Shown in pieces: positions 16,533-25,572 of a stretch of 54,519 bases of DNA; position 1 is the stretch's first letter; every line of letters starts with the position of its first letter. The DNA lies in the NCBI GenBank assembly GCA_018241265.1, contig JAFEEF010000003.1:1-54519 (forward strand). Reading direction: 5' to 3'. The stretch comes from Pseudomonadota bacterium (GTDB lineage: Bacteria > Pseudomonadota > Gammaproteobacteria > Burkholderiales > Burkholderiaceae_C). The position numbers and the translations under genes were made by a program. The notes under the pieces are model-generated. The model saw only the letters and a program-made list of their open reading frames with translations. It was not told where the DNA came from and did not search any database.

Positions 16533-17360
16533 ATGCCAGTCGACCCCCAGCTCCGTTCGCTCAACATCGACATCCCGGCGCAGCCCGAGTCGCTGGTGCG
16601 ACTGTCGCTGCTGCTCGCCGACGACGTCGTCAACATCCAGGCGCTGAATGCGCTGATCGCGACCGACATGGCGCTCGCGTCGGCCGTGCTGAAGGCGGTC
16701 AATTCGTCGATCTACGGCCTGCGCGGGCGCGTCCAGAGCGTGCAGCAGGCCATCACCTACCTCGGCACGCGCGAGGTCGCGGCGATCACCTTCGAGATGG
16801 GTCTGCGCGCGGTTTTCCCGGCCAGCCCCGAGCTCGAGCCGATCTGGCAGCGCGCCAGCGTGCGCGGCGTGCTGATGGGACGCATCGGCCAGGCGCTCGG
16901 CGTCGATCCGTGGGCCTGCCATTCGGCCGGCTTGTTCGAGGAATGCGGCAAGGCGGTGCTTTACCGCCATGCGCCGGAACGCTACGGCCCGCTGCTCCAG
17001 CAGGCCGAGGACGACGAGGATCTCGTGCTGCTCGAGCACGAGGCCTTCGGCGTGAGCCACGATGCGCTCGGCGCGGCACTCTGCGAAAGCTGGGGCCTCG
17101 TGGCGACGGCGGTCAGCAGCGTGCGTTTCCACGTGATGGTCAACGCCACCGGCGAGCTGCCGATGCAACTCGCGCGGCGCGGCGTCTGCGCGATCTCGGC
17201 GCTGGCCCACGCGCTGATGACCGATCCGGAGCTGCTCGACGCGGCCGCCGAGCAGATCGCACCGCAGGCCGATCTCGATCCGCTGCTGGTGCTGCGCGGC
17301 GCGCGGCGCGTGCAGGAGCAGATCGAAGCGGCCGTCGCGAGAGACCGCGAAGCAGCCTGA
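16533..17360 (+). CDS. HDOD-domain signalling protein
   Basis: A 275-residue protein whose residues ~10-210 match the HDOD domain, a degenerate relative of HD phosphohydrolases found in bacterial signalling proteins. Recognisable parts are LNIDIPAQPESLVRLSLLLAD, then IQALNALIATDMALASAVLKAVNSSIYGLRG, VQSVQQAITYLGTREVAAI and CHSAGLFEECGKAVLYRH. The metal-binding HD pair of true phosphohydrolases is not evident. The ATG at 16533 is chosen since upstream residues in frame fall inside the terminator region. It is monocistronic, downstream of the structured RNA candidate. Confidence 0.85.
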   Translation: MPVDPQLRSLNIDIPAQPESLVRLSLLLADDVVNIQALNALIATDMALASAVLKAVNSSIYGLRGRVQSVQQAITYLGTREVAAITFEMGLRAVFPASPELEPIWQRASVRGVLMGRIGQALGVDPWACHSAGLFEECGKAVLYRHAPERYGPLLQQAEDDEDLVLLEHEAFGVSHDALGAALCESWGLVATAVSSVRFHVMVNATGELPMQLARRGVCAISALAHALMTDPELLDAAAEQIAPQADLDPLLVLRGARRVQEQIEAAVARDREAA

Positions 17361-17426
17361 TCTCCGATTCGGCCCTACAGTTGCGGCTCGGCCGGCGGTC
17401 GGCCGGCAAGCAAGGAGTGGGAGCCG

Positions 17427-17876
17427 ATGCAATCCCGTCGCGAGATGCTCGCGCGCAGCGTGGCCGCGCTGCTGGTCGGTGCCGGCGTCGTGCCGGTGCG
17501 CGCGGCCGGTGCCGTCGCCAAGGCGGCCTTCGACGCCAAGACCTACGACGACGCGCTGAAGGCGCTCGGCGTCAAGCCGGTCGAGAGCAAGGACATCACG
17601 TTCACCGCGCCCGACATCGCCGAGAACGGCGCCGTCGTGCCGATCGCCGCGAGCACGACGCTGCCCGGGGTCAAGCGCCTGCTGTTCCTGGTCGAGAAGA
17701 ATCCGTTTCCGCTCGCGGCGTCGTTCGAGCTCGGCGATGCGGTCGAGACCAGCATCGGCACGCGCATCAAGATGGGCCAGACCTCCAACGTCTACGCGGT
17801 GGCGATGCTCGGCGACGGCCGGGTGCTGTACGCGCAGAAGGAAGTCAAGGTCACGCTCGGCGGCTGCGGCGGCTGA
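17427..17876 (+). CDS. soxY: Thiosulfate-oxidation carrier protein SoxY
   Basis: SoxY forms with SoxZ the periplasmic carrier that holds the sulfur substrate covalently during thiosulfate oxidation. The 149-residue product has a twin-arginine signal peptide (QSRREMLARSVAALLVG, cleavage after VRA about residue 26) and ends in the diagnostic swinging arm GGCGG, with the substrate-carrying Cys147. SoxY is known to be exported by Tat together with SoxZ, which lacks a signal; both traits hold here. A CTACAGT element at 17380-17386 may belong to its promoter. It opens the run soxYZAX. Confidence 0.96.
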   Translation: MQSRREMLARSVAALLVGAGVVPVRAAGAVAKAAFDAKTYDDALKALGVKPVESKDITFTAPDIAENGAVVPIAASTTLPGVKRLLFLVEKNPFPLAASFELGDAVETSIGTRIKMGQTSNVYAVAMLGDGRVLYAQKEVKVTLGGCGG

Positions 17877-17909
17877 AGAGGCTGAGAGGCATCACGAGGA
17901 ACCCACGCC

Positions 17910-18239
17910 ATGTCCGAACCGATGCGCATCCGCGCCCAAGCCCAGTCCGGCGGCGCGATCGTGCGCGTGCTGATGAGCCACGAGATGGAGACCGGCCAGC
18001 GCAAGGACGCGGCCGGCAACGTCGTGCCGGCCTGGTACATCACCGACGTGACCGTCGCGCTCAACGGCGCGACCGTGATGACGGCGCAATGGGGCACCGC
18101 GGTCGCGAAGAATCCGTTCACGCAGTTCACCGTCAAGGGTGCGAAGGCCGGTGACAAGATCAGCGTGAGCTGGGTCGACAACCACGGCGACAAGCGCACC
18201 GACGAGGCGACCGTCGCCGACCCTGCTGCGGCGAAGTGA
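17910..18239 (+). CDS. soxZ: Thiosulfate-oxidation carrier subunit SoxZ
   Basis: SoxZ is the partner of SoxY. The 109-residue product starts without a signal peptide, MSEPMRIRAQAQSGGAIVRVL, cut at MSEPMRIRAQ then SGGAIVRVL, and has the typical VRVLMSHEMETGQRKDA region plus the Ig-like strands NPFTQFTVKGAKAGDKISVSW. Size and features match SoxZ in other sulfur oxidisers. It probably leaves the cytoplasm as a SoxYZ complex. Its stop overlaps the soxA start (TGATG). Confidence 0.95.
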   Translation: MSEPMRIRAQAQSGGAIVRVLMSHEMETGQRKDAAGNVVPAWYITDVTVALNGATVMTAQWGTAVAKNPFTQFTVKGAKAGDKISVSWVDNHGDKRTDEATVADPAAAK

Positions 18240-19048
18240 TGCGCCCGACCGATCGCCGCCGCCTCGCGTCGGCTCTGATGACGTTGGCGGCCACCGGCGC
18301 AGCGCACGCCCAGACGAGCACCGCGGACGGCATCGCGCAATACCGCGCGCTGCTCGCCGACGGCAACCCGTCGGAGCTCTGGGAGGCCAAGGGCGAAGCG
18401 CTCTGGAAGCAGCCGCGCGGGCCGAAGAACGCGCCGCTGACGGGCTGCGATCTCGGCAAAGGTCCGGGCGTCGTGAAAGGCGCGTTCGTCGAGCTGCCGC
18501 GCTGGTTCGCCGATACCGGTCGCGTGCAGGACCTGGAGTCGCGCCTCTTGACCTGCATGGCGACCTTGCAGGGCTTCGATGCCGGCGCGATCGCGGCCAC
18601 GCCGTTCGGCCGGGGCGAGCAGGCCCACCTCGATTCGCTGGTCGCGTGGATCGCGAGCGAATCGCACGGCATGAAGTTCGACCTGCCGCAGCAGCGACCC
18701 GAGGAGCGCGCGATGTACGCGATCGGCCGGCAGCTCTTCTACTACCGCGCCGGTCCCTACGATTTCGCCTGCGCGACCTGCCACGGCCAGCCCGGCCAGC
18801 GCATCCGCCTGCAGGAGCTGCCCGACCTGCGCGGCAACCCGGGCGACGGCGTCGGCTTCGCGGCGTGGCCGGCCTACCGGGTGTCGACCGGCGAGCTGTG
18901 GAGCATGCAGCGGCGCCTGAACGACTGCTACCGGCAGCAGCGCTTTCCGTATCCCGGCTATGCGTCGGACGCGACGATCGCGCTCGGTGTCTTCATGGGC
19001 GTCAACAGCAAGGGCGCGGAGTCGATCGCGCCGTCGATCAAGCGATGA
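18239..19048 (+). CDS. soxA: L-cysteine S-thiosulfotransferase subunit SoxA (monoheme type)
   Basis: SoxA with SoxX attaches thiosulfate to the SoxY cysteine. The 269-residue product has a Sec-type signal peptide ending near AAHAQ (about residue 22), one c-type heme motif CATCH (Cys178, Cys181, His182) and the active-site cysteine context RLNDCYRQQRF (Cys230). Two other cysteines (GCDLGKG and LLTCMATL) fit the structural disulfide region of the N-terminal domain. Only one CXXCH is present, so this is the monoheme class rather than the diheme type. A GTG at 18236 directly before the ATG is an alternative start. Confidence 0.93.
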   Translation: MRPTDRRRLASALMTLAATGAAHAQTSTADGIAQYRALLADGNPSELWEAKGEALWKQPRGPKNAPLTGCDLGKGPGVVKGAFVELPRWFADTGRVQDLESRLLTCMATLQGFDAGAIAATPFGRGEQAHLDSLVAWIASESHGMKFDLPQQRPEERAMYAIGRQLFYYRAGPYDFACATCHGQPGQRIRLQELPDLRGNPGDGVGFAAWPAYRVSTGELWSMQRRLNDCYRQQRFPYPGYASDATIALGVFMGVNSKGAESIAPSIKR

Positions 19049-19662
19049 TGAAGCTGCGCAGTCTGGCCGGCGTGGCCACCGTCGCGATCGCGGCCTGTGC
19101 GACGCCGCCCGATCCCCGCCGCGAGGCCGAAGCGACGCTGCAGCGCTCGTTCCGCGCCCAAGGCCAAGCCGGCGTCGACCGGCTGCAGCAGGACGCGTTG
19201 CAGCGCGCCTGCTCGCAACCCGATGCGCCTCCGCCGGCCGAGGCCGAGCGGCTGCAGGCGACCGAGGTCGCGACGATCGTGTGGCCGAAGGACGGCGTCT
19301 ACCTGGGCGACTGGCGCGAGGGCGAGAAGCTCGCGCAGAACGGCCGCGGCATGACCTGGACCGATCCGGCCGGCTCCGCCAATGGCGGCAGTTGCTACAA
19401 CTGCCATCGCATCGGGCCGGCCGAGATCTCCTACGGCACGATCGGGCCGAGCCTCGTCGGCTACGGCAAGCTGCGCGGCGTGACCGATCCGGCGAGCCCC
19501 GCGTCGGCCGATGTCGTGCGCTACACCTGGGGCAAGCTCTGGGACAGCAAGGCGACCAACGCCTGCTCGGCGATGCCGCGCTTCGGCCACTTGCTGACCG
19601 AGGCGCAGATCCGCGATCTGATGGCGCTGCTGCTCGATCCGAAGTCGCCGGTGAACCGCTGA
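19045..19662 (+). CDS. soxX: L-cysteine S-thiosulfotransferase subunit SoxX (cytochrome c)
   Basis: SoxX is the electron-accepting cytochrome of the SoxAX complex. The 205-residue product has heme motif CYNCH (Cys117, Cys120, His121) and a likely Met axial ligand in AMPRFG. The signal region MMKLRSLAGVATVAIAAC fits a lipobox (IAAC, Cys18), so the protein may be lipid-anchored, unlike classical soluble SoxX. It also carries about 90 residues before the cytochrome core (charged, Ala/Gln-rich), longer than the short SoxX proteins. Start ATG overlaps soxA. soxB and soxCD are not in the window. Confidence 0.92.
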   Translation: MMKLRSLAGVATVAIAACATPPDPRREAEATLQRSFRAQGQAGVDRLQQDALQRACSQPDAPPPAEAERLQATEVATIVWPKDGVYLGDWREGEKLAQNGRGMTWTDPAGSANGGSCYNCHRIGPAEISYGTIGPSLVGYGKLRGVTDPASPASADVVRYTWGKLWDSKATNACSAMPRFGHLLTEAQIRDLMALLLDPKSPVNR

Positions 19663-19687
19663 ATCGATGAAATGGCGCAGCGCCGGT

Positions 19688-21001
19688 TCAGGGCAGCCGG
19701 TACTGCACCCAGAGCTGGCCGCGTACCTGGCTGGTCTGCGGATCGCGCCACGTGTCGACCTGTGCACCGACGCGCCAGTCAGGATTGATGCGCCAGGCCA
19801 GCGTCGCGTTCGCCCCGCTCAGCGAGCCTGGCGTCGGATAGAACTGCGCATCCTCGTGCGCATGTCCCGTGTGCAGCATCAGCATGCCGGACAGCGCGCC
19901 GGCGTCCACCAGCATCCCGAGCGACGTCAAGGTCACGTCGCCGCCGGCCGGAAACGCGAGCGACTTGCCCTGCTCCGTGTAGCCCTGCAGGTAGACGTGG
20001 TGCCGGTAGGCGACGCCGGGATACGGCTGGTTCGCGATGCCGCCGGCGATCGTGTTGGCGCTCTCGACGAACAGCCGCACCGAGTTGCCGGAAACGTCGA
20101 AGGCCGCGTCGATGCCGGCGCTGCCCAGGTATTTGGTGGGCATGCCGTTGGCCTCGTCCTCGCCGATGCCTTGGGCGTAGATCGAATAGCGGATGCCGCC
20201 GGCACGCAGCGCGTAGCGCAGATCGAAGCCGCCGAGCTGGTTGCCCGGTTCTTCCTTGAAGCCGGCCGCATTCACCGGGTTGTCGTGGCCGACGAGTGCC
20301 TGCCACAACGCGCTGAGCGATTCCGGCCGGCCGCTGCCGCCCCACTCGATCGCGCGCGACACGCCGACCTCGAGGCCGGCCAGCGGCATGAACTGCACCC
20401 GCATGCCGATCAGTTTCGGGTGTTCGGGCTGCACATGGCCCGACAGTTCGCCGAAGAAGACGTCGGCCGTCCACGGTCCGAGCCAGGAGAGCCAGGGGCT
20501 TTCGAACGGCGTCGCGGCGTTCTTGCGCCAGCCGAACGACGGGATCGCCGGTGCCGCACTGTCCAGGATCAGGCTGCCCACCCACGACGGCCCCCAGTGG
20601 CGACGCTGCACCGACAGGTAGACCTCGCTGGAGCCGAGTCCGTAGGCGAGTTCGCTGCCGTCGAGGCTGAGGCTGTGTGCGTCGGTGTCGCGCCAGCCGA
20701 CGCCGGCACGCCAGTGCAGGCCGTCGGCCGTGCCGCCGCGGTGCGTCCATTGCACGCCGCCGACACCCGGCAGCACCGGTCGCAGCAGCGGCGGGATCGT
20801 CTCGCCGGGGCCGCCGACCGCAGCGACGATGCCGTCCGGCGTCGCGTCGTTCGGCTGGAACGCGTCCGGCATCGCGTCGCTGGCGAGCAGCGCGTGGTGG
20901 CGCATGAGCGCCTCGTCGAGCGAGAGACCCGCGTGCGCAGCCAGCGGCAGGAGTGCCGCGAGACCTAGCGCGTGCCGCGCCGAGAGACGGTTGAGAGCCA
21001 T
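19688..21001 (-). CDS. Wzi-family outer-membrane protein (capsule assembly type)
   Basis: A 437-residue protein with a Sec signal peptide (MALNRLSARHALGLAALLP, cleavage near AHA-G, residue 24) and a long run of alternating-hydrophobicity beta strands, ending in QVRGQLWVQYRLP, with an aromatic-poor but valid beta-barrel end. The motif YLSVQRRHWGPSWVGSLILD followed by IPSFGWRK is characteristic of the Wzi/CapsAssemb family, which anchors capsular polysaccharide to the cell surface. No capsule synthesis genes are beside it; a sulfotransferase gene lies 17 kb away. It converges with soxX. Confidence 0.83.
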   Translation of the reverse strand: MALNRLSARHALGLAALLPLAAHAGLSLDEALMRHHALLASDAMPDAFQPNDATPDGIVAAVGGPGETIPPLLRPVLPGVGGVQWTHRGGTADGLHWRAGVGWRDTDAHSLSLDGSELAYGLGSSEVYLSVQRRHWGPSWVGSLILDSAAPAIPSFGWRKNAATPFESPWLSWLGPWTADVFFGELSGHVQPEHPKLIGMRVQFMPLAGLEVGVSRAIEWGGSGRPESLSALWQALVGHDNPVNAAGFKEEPGNQLGGFDLRYALRAGGIRYSIYAQGIGEDEANGMPTKYLGSAGIDAAFDVSGNSVRLFVESANTIAGGIANQPYPGVAYRHHVYLQGYTEQGKSLAFPAGGDVTLTSLGMLVDAGALSGMLMLHTGHAHEDAQFYPTPGSLSGANATLAWRINPDWRVGAQVDTWRDPQTSQVRGQLWVQYRLP

Positions 21002-21169
21002 GGTGCCGTGCGCAACGAATCGCGAGCCAGGCCGAACCGTAGCAAGAAAATCAGTTCATAGTGTGTGCGGCTGCATCCCCACGATTGAGGATGGACGGCG
21101 GCGACATGGCGCCGCGGCCGTTCCAGTCGACCTGGGCCGGCTGTGAGCCGACCGGCAGGGGCGCGCCGG

Positions 21170-21316
21170 TCAGCGCAGCAGGCCGGCGAACAACGATCGC
21201 TGGGCCGGCGCGCGCCGGCTCTGCAGCACGCGGAACTGCGCCGGCGGGGTTGCCGGCTGCGGAGTCGTCGGGCGCGACGGAGGGGTCGCGGCAGGGGTCG
21301 TCGGTTGCGCGGTCAT
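21170..21316 (-). CDS. Doubtful small ORF, 48 residues
   Basis: An ATG-started frame coding for 48 residues, with a Pro/Thr-rich first half (MTAQPTTPAATPPSRP) and a basic second half ending RSLFAGLLR. Third codon positions are mostly G or C, like real genes here, but no ribosome binding site is clear. It starts four bases after the 63-residue ORF ends. Function unknown; it may not be expressed. Confidence 0.25.
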   Translation of the reverse strand: MTAQPTTPAATPPSRPTTPQPATPPAQFRVLQSRRAPAQRSLFAGLLR

Positions 21317-21320
21317 GGCA

Positions 21321-21512
21321 TCAGATCCGGGCGGGTTCGGCCGGCAGCAGCGCCGCCGCGGCGCGCGTCATCCAACCGTTCAGATCGCCGTTGCCGGGCA
21401 GTCGCCCGCCGCTCGGCGAGGTCAGGCGCAACAGCGACGAAGCGCCGCCGCGGCAGCTCGGCGTGGCCGGCCGGACGCGGCGCATCGGTGCGTGCGTGTG
21501 CAGAGTCTTCAT
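21321..21512 (-). CDS. Doubtful small ORF, 63 residues
   Basis: A frame of 63 residues (MKTLHTHAPMRRVRPATPSC ... LLPAEPARI) downstream of the YejF-like gene on the same strand. An AGGA sequence lies about 12 bases before the ATG. No domain recognised. The gap 21002-21697 holds, besides these two small ORFs and the upstream region of the Wzi gene, nothing I can name. Confidence 0.3.
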   Translation of the reverse strand: MKTLHTHAPMRRVRPATPSCRGGASSLLRLTSPSGGRLPGNGDLNGWMTRAAAALLPAEPARI

Positions 21513-21697
21513 GTCCCAACGACGTCCTGTTCCATGGCCGTGACGGCTCTGGCGTCCAGAGGCGCAACGTCCATGCCATGGCCATCGGCCACCGGGCGGC
21601 CGGGCTGAGCCCCGATCGGTGTCGAGATGTGACAGATTCGGTCGCCATGCTCCGGCGTGCCGGACGATTTTGGTCGCTCGCGGGCGGGACTTCGATT

Positions 21698-23398
21698 TCA
21701 GGCGCGGTAGCCGCGCGGCACGGCGCCCAGCAACCGGCGCGTGTAGTCCTGCTGCGGATGGTCGAGGATCTGCTCGACGCCGGCCTGCTCGACCACCTCG
21801 CCGTCCTTCATCACGAGCACTTCGTCGGCCATGAAGCGCACCACCGCGAGGTCGTGGCTGATGAAGATGTAGGCCAGGCCCAGTTCGTCCTGCAGGTCCT
21901 TCAGCAGGTTCAGCACCTGCGCCTGCACCGACACGTCGAGCGCGCTCACCGCCTCGTCGAGCACCAGCAGCTCCGGCTCCAGGGTCAGGCAGCGGGCGAT
22001 CGCGACGCGCTGGCGCTGGCCGCCGGAGAACTCGTGCGGATACTTGTGGAACGCGGTGTCGTCGAGGCCGACCTTGGCGAGCAGCCGGCGCGCGCGCTGC
22101 TCGCGCTCGGCGGCATCGCGGCCGATGCCGTGGATCGTCATCGGCTCGATCAGCGTCTGCGCGATCGTGAAGCGCGGGTTGAGCGACGCATACGGGTTCT
22201 GGAACACGACCTGGATGCGCCGGCGCATCGGCAACAGCTCGTGGCGCGACAGCGCGAGCAGGTCCTTGCCGTCGAACAGCGCGCGCCCGCCGACCGGACC
22301 GCCGCTGGCTTCGTGCAGGCGCAGCAAGGTCAGCCCCATCGTCGTCTTGCCCGACCCGGATTCGCCGACCACGCCGAGCGTGTGGCCGCGCCGCAGGCTG
22401 AAGCTCACGCCCTTGACGATGCGCAGCTCGGCGCGGCCGAACACGCCGTGCCGGATCCAGAAGCTCTTCGCGAGGTTCTCGGCCCGGATCACGATAGGCG
22501 CGGCCGGATCCTTGGCGGCCGGTGCGGACGCCGACGCCTTGGTGCCGCTCAGGTGATCGTCGATCGACAGCAGCCGCGCGCCGCGCTGCGCGAGGCTCGG
22601 CCGGCAAGCCAGCAGCGCACGCGTGTAGGCGTTCTCGGGCGCGCCGAAGATGCGCGCCACCGGCCCCTGCTCGCGCACCGTGCCCTGGCGCATCACGACG
22701 ACGTGATCGGCGATCTCGCCGACCACGCCGAGGTCGTGGCTGATGAACAGCATGCTCATGCGGTGCTGCTCCTTCAGCCGCGCCAGCAGCTCGAGGATCT
22801 GGCGCTGGATCGTCACGTCGAGCGCGGTCGTCGGCTCGTCGGCGATCAGGAGCTTGGGCTCGCAGGCCAGCGCCATCGCGATCATCACGCGCTGCTGCTG
22901 GCCGCCGGACATCTGGTGCGGATAGGCGGACAGCCGCCGCTTCGGCTCGGGCAGGCCGACTTCCGCCAGCAGCGCCTCGGCGCGCGCCAACGCCTGGCGC
23001 TTCGTCATCCCGAGATGCCGGCGCAACGGCTCGACGAGCTGATGACCGACGGTGAACACCGGGTTCAGCGACGTCATCGGATCCTGGAACACGCAGGCGA
23101 TCTCGCGCCCGCGCAGCGCCCGCAGCTCGGCGCGGGTCGCCTCGAGCAGGTTGCGGCCCTGGAACGCGACGCGCCCGCTGCGCTCGGCGTTCTCGGGCAG
23201 CAGGTTGATGATCGACATCGCCGTGACGCTCTTGCCCGAGCCCGACTCGCCGACCAGCGCGACGGTGGTGTTCTCCGGCACGTCGAAGCCGACGCCCTGG
23301 CCGTCGCGGCCGACCGCCTGCGCATGGCGCACGACGCCGTCGTCGCTGCCGAGACGAAAGCGGACGATGAGATCCCGGATCGACAGCAGCACGGTCAT
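21698..23398 (-). CDS. Dual ATP-binding protein of a peptide ABC transporter (YejF-like)
   Basis: A 566-residue fusion of two ABC ATPase domains, as in YejF of oligopeptide/microcin C type importers. Each half has a Walker A (GESGSGKS at 50-57; GESGSGKT near 342-349), a signature ([16 protein letters not shown]), a Walker B (LLIADEP; LLVLDEA) and a switch His (FISHDL in both). Both halves end with the oligopeptide-transporter motif for peptide importers ([25 protein letters not shown]). It drives the two permeases encoded directly upstream, with which it overlaps by ATGA. Its second Walker B ends in DEA where DEP is usual, common in the C-terminal half. Confidence 0.94.
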   Translation of the reverse strand: MTVLLSIRDLIVRFRLGSDDGVVRHAQAVGRDGQGVGFDVPENTTVALVGESGSGKSVTAMSIINLLPENAERSGRVAFQGRNLLEATRAELRALRGREIACVFQDPMTSLNPVFTVGHQLVEPLRRHLGMTKRQALARAEALLAEVGLPEPKRRLSAYPHQMSGGQQQRVMIAMALACEPKLLIADEPTTALDVTIQRQILELLARLKEQHRMSMLFISHDLGVVGEIADHVVVMRQGTVREQGPVARIFGAPENAYTRALLACRPSLAQRGARLLSIDDHLSGTKASASAPAAKDPAAPIVIRAENLAKSFWIRHGVFGRAELRIVKGVSFSLRRGHTLGVVGESGSGKTTMGLTLLRLHEASGGPVGGRALFDGKDLLALSRHELLPMRRRIQVVFQNPYASLNPRFTIAQTLIEPMTIHGIGRDAAEREQRARRLLAKVGLDDTAFHKYPHEFSGGQRQRVAIARCLTLEPELLVLDEAVSALDVSVQAQVLNLLKDLQDELGLAYIFISHDLAVVRFMADEVLVMKDGEVVEQAGVEQILDHPQQDYTRRLLGAVPRGYRA

Positions 23399-24450
23399 TC
23401 CAGCCCCCGCAGCTTCGGATCGAGCGCGTCGCGCAGCGCATCGGTCATCAGCGAGAACGCGGTGACGAAGACCGCCATGAAGAGCGTCGCCGATGCGAGC
23501 TGCCACCAGTAGCCGAGGATCAGCTCGCCCTGCGATTCGGCGAGCATCGTGCCCCACGACACCTGGTCGACGCTGACGCCGAGGCCGAGGTACGACAGGA
23601 TGACTTCCGCCTTGATGAAGCCGACCACGAGGATCGACAGCTGCACCAGCACGACGTGGCTGACGTTGGGCAGGATGTGCCGGAAGATGCGCGACCAGGC
23701 GCTCGCGCCCACCGCTTCGGCGGCGCGCACGTACTCGCGCACCGAGTGCTTCAGGAACTCGGCGCGTACCAGCCGGTAGATGCCGGTCCAGCCGGTCAGC
23801 CCGAGGATCAGCACGACCGACTGCACGCCGCGCCCGGCCACCGCCGCGAACGCGAAGATCAGCAGGATGCCGGGGATCGCGGTGAAGACGTTGTAGAGCC
23901 ACTCGAGGAAGTCGCCCGCCTTGCCGCCGAAGAAGCCCGCGAGCGCCCCCAGCACGGTGCCGATGAAGGTCGCGACGACGGCCGCGAGCACGCCGACGAA
24001 GACCGAGATCTGCGTGCCCTTGATCGTCTTCGCGAGCACGTCGCGGCCGAGGCGATCCCCGCCGAGCGGCAAGGTGTCGACGCGCTTGCGCTCGGTGGTC
24101 TCGTACTGCTTCGCGCGCTCGGCCCACTCCTTGTAGCGCGGCGCGAGCGGATCGACCGACGACAGGTCGACGAGCGGGCCGGTCGGCGTCGCGATCGCCT
24201 GGTCCTCGACCTTGGGCGCGGGGCCCATGAAGGTCGGCGGCGCGTTCGGCACGCCCTTCTCGACCTGCCAGTCCGACGCGACGACGCCGAGCGCCGCGAG
24301 GATCATCAGCAGCACGAACAGCAGCACGATCACCGCGCCGGTCATGCCGACGCGATCGCGCCTGAAGCGCCGCCACGCGGCATGCCAGATGCCTTCGGAG
24401 CGCGGCAGCGGCCGCGCGGCGGTATCGGCGACGGGCAGCGCGGCGCTCAT
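23395..24450 (-). CDS. Peptide ABC transporter permease (YejE-like)
   Basis: A 351-residue inner-membrane permease of the DppC/OppC/YejE type. It starts with a short cytoplasmic stretch and a first membrane segment (MTGAVIVLLFVLLMILAALG), then a ~110-residue periplasmic insert, typical of YejE, and the permease core with the EAA-type loop RAEFLKHSVREYVRAAEAVGAS, cut here at EYVRAAEAVGAS. It overlaps the YejB-like gene upstream and the YejF-like gene downstream by four bases each (ATGA), so the three are translated as one unit. Confidence 0.92.
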   Translation of the reverse strand: MSAALPVADTAARPLPRSEGIWHAAWRRFRRDRVGMTGAVIVLLFVLLMILAALGVVASDWQVEKGVPNAPPTFMGPAPKVEDQAIATPTGPLVDLSSVDPLAPRYKEWAERAKQYETTERKRVDTLPLGGDRLGRDVLAKTIKGTQISVFVGVLAAVVATFIGTVLGALAGFFGGKAGDFLEWLYNVFTAIPGILLIFAFAAVAGRGVQSVVLILGLTGWTGIYRLVRAEFLKHSVREYVRAAEAVGASAWSRIFRHILPNVSHVVLVQLSILVVGFIKAEVILSYLGLGVSVDQVSWGTMLAESQGELILGYWWQLASATLFMAVFVTAFSLMTDALRDALDPKLRGLE

Positions 24451-25385
24451 TTGAGGACGACCCGCGGATCGACGAGCTTGTAGAGCACGTCGGTGGCCAG
24501 GTTCACCAGCATCGTGATCACCGCCAGATAGACCGTCACGGCCTGGATCACCGGATAGTCGCTGCGGTTGACCGCCAGCAGCACCTCGCGGCCGAGGCCG
24601 GGAATCGAGAAGAACACCTCGATCAGGAACGAGCCGACGAAGATGCCGGGCAGCGCGACCGCGACGTTGGTCAGGATCGGGATCATCGCGTTGCGCATCA
24701 CGTGCGTCAGCAGGATGCGCTTCTCCGACAGGCCCTTGGCGCGCGCCGTCCGCACGTAGTCCTGGCCGATCTCGTCGAGGAAGAACGTGCGGTAGAGCCG
24801 CGTCTGCGGCGCCAGGCCGACGAGCAGCGCGAGCAGCACCGGCAGCGGCGCATAGACCGCGAGGTTCGTCAGCACGCTGTCGGTCCAGCCCTGCACCGGG
24901 AACCAGCCGAGCCGGAACGCGAACAGGTACTGGCCGACGATCACGTAGACGAGGAACGAGACCGCCAGCGCCACCGTCGTGACGACCATGATCGCGCGGT
25001 CGGTCAGCGAGCCGCGCAGGTAGGCGACGAGCAGCGCGAACGGAATCGCCAGCACCGCATCGAGGAGCAGGATCGGCGTCATCACCGTCAGGGTCGCCGG
25101 CAGCCGCGTCGCGAACAGATGGCCGACGGCCTCGTTGGTGGCCCAGCTGCGGCCCCAGTCGAAGGTCGCGATCTGCTTCAGGAAGATGCCGAGCTGCACG
25201 TAGGTCGGCTGGTTCAGGCCGAGCTGCGTGCGGATCGCATCGACCTGCTCCGGCGTGGCATTCAGGCCGCCGAGGATCACCGCCGGATCGCCGCCGAAGT
25301 ACTTGAAGAGGAAGAACACCAGCAGTACGACGCCGACGAGCGTCGGGATCATCTGCCAGATCCGGCGTATCAGGTAGGCCGCCAT
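24447..25385 (-). CDS. Peptide ABC transporter permease (YejB-like)
   Basis: A 312-residue DppB/OppB/YejB-type permease. The N-terminal segment is IRRIWQMIPTLVGVVLLVFFLF, followed by the family's GGDPAV and the RTQLGLNQP region. The EAA loop reads YVRTARAKGLSEKRILLTHVMRNAMIPI in two parts, TARAKGLSEKRILL and HVMRNAMIP. It opens the minus-strand operon yejBEF-like; the ATG at 25385 is the start consistent with family length. The divergent space to the first binding-protein gene (187 bases) holds a large palindrome that may regulate both directions. Confidence 0.92.
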   Translation of the reverse strand: MAAYLIRRIWQMIPTLVGVVLLVFFLFKYFGGDPAVILGGLNATPEQVDAIRTQLGLNQPTYVQLGIFLKQIATFDWGRSWATNEAVGHLFATRLPATLTVMTPILLLDAVLAIPFALLVAYLRGSLTDRAIMVVTTVALAVSFLVYVIVGQYLFAFRLGWFPVQGWTDSVLTNLAVYAPLPVLLALLVGLAPQTRLYRTFFLDEIGQDYVRTARAKGLSEKRILLTHVMRNAMIPILTNVAVALPGIFVGSFLIEVFFSIPGLGREVLLAVNRSDYPVIQAVTVYLAVITMLVNLATDVLYKLVDPRVVLK

Positions 25386-25448
25386 GCGGTGTCGGTGGAC
25401 GCGATCGCGAAGCCGCGAGTCTATGGGCTGCGCGCCGACTTGCGGCCT

Positions 25449-25498
25449 GCGCGGGTCATGGGATTTGCCCGTGGGCCGGCAAATCCCATGAGCCGCGC
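25449..25498. promoter_or_regulatory. Large palindrome between transporter and receptor operons
   Basis: Arms: GCGCGG (25449-25454) plus TCATGGGATTTGCC (25456-25469), pairing with GGCAAATCCCATGA (25478-25491) plus CCGCGC (25493-25498). There is one G-G mismatch and an 8-base loop. It sits between two divergent start codons (25385 and 25573), so an operator or a leader hairpin is likelier than a terminator. GATAAACT at 25513-25520 could be a -10 region of the plus-strand operon. Confidence 0.7.
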
Positions 25499-25572
25499 GG
25501 GCATCGGGAGCCGATAAACTGAAACGAGCGGTCGCCGCGGGGGCGGCCGACGACGATACGGGCGGACGAATC

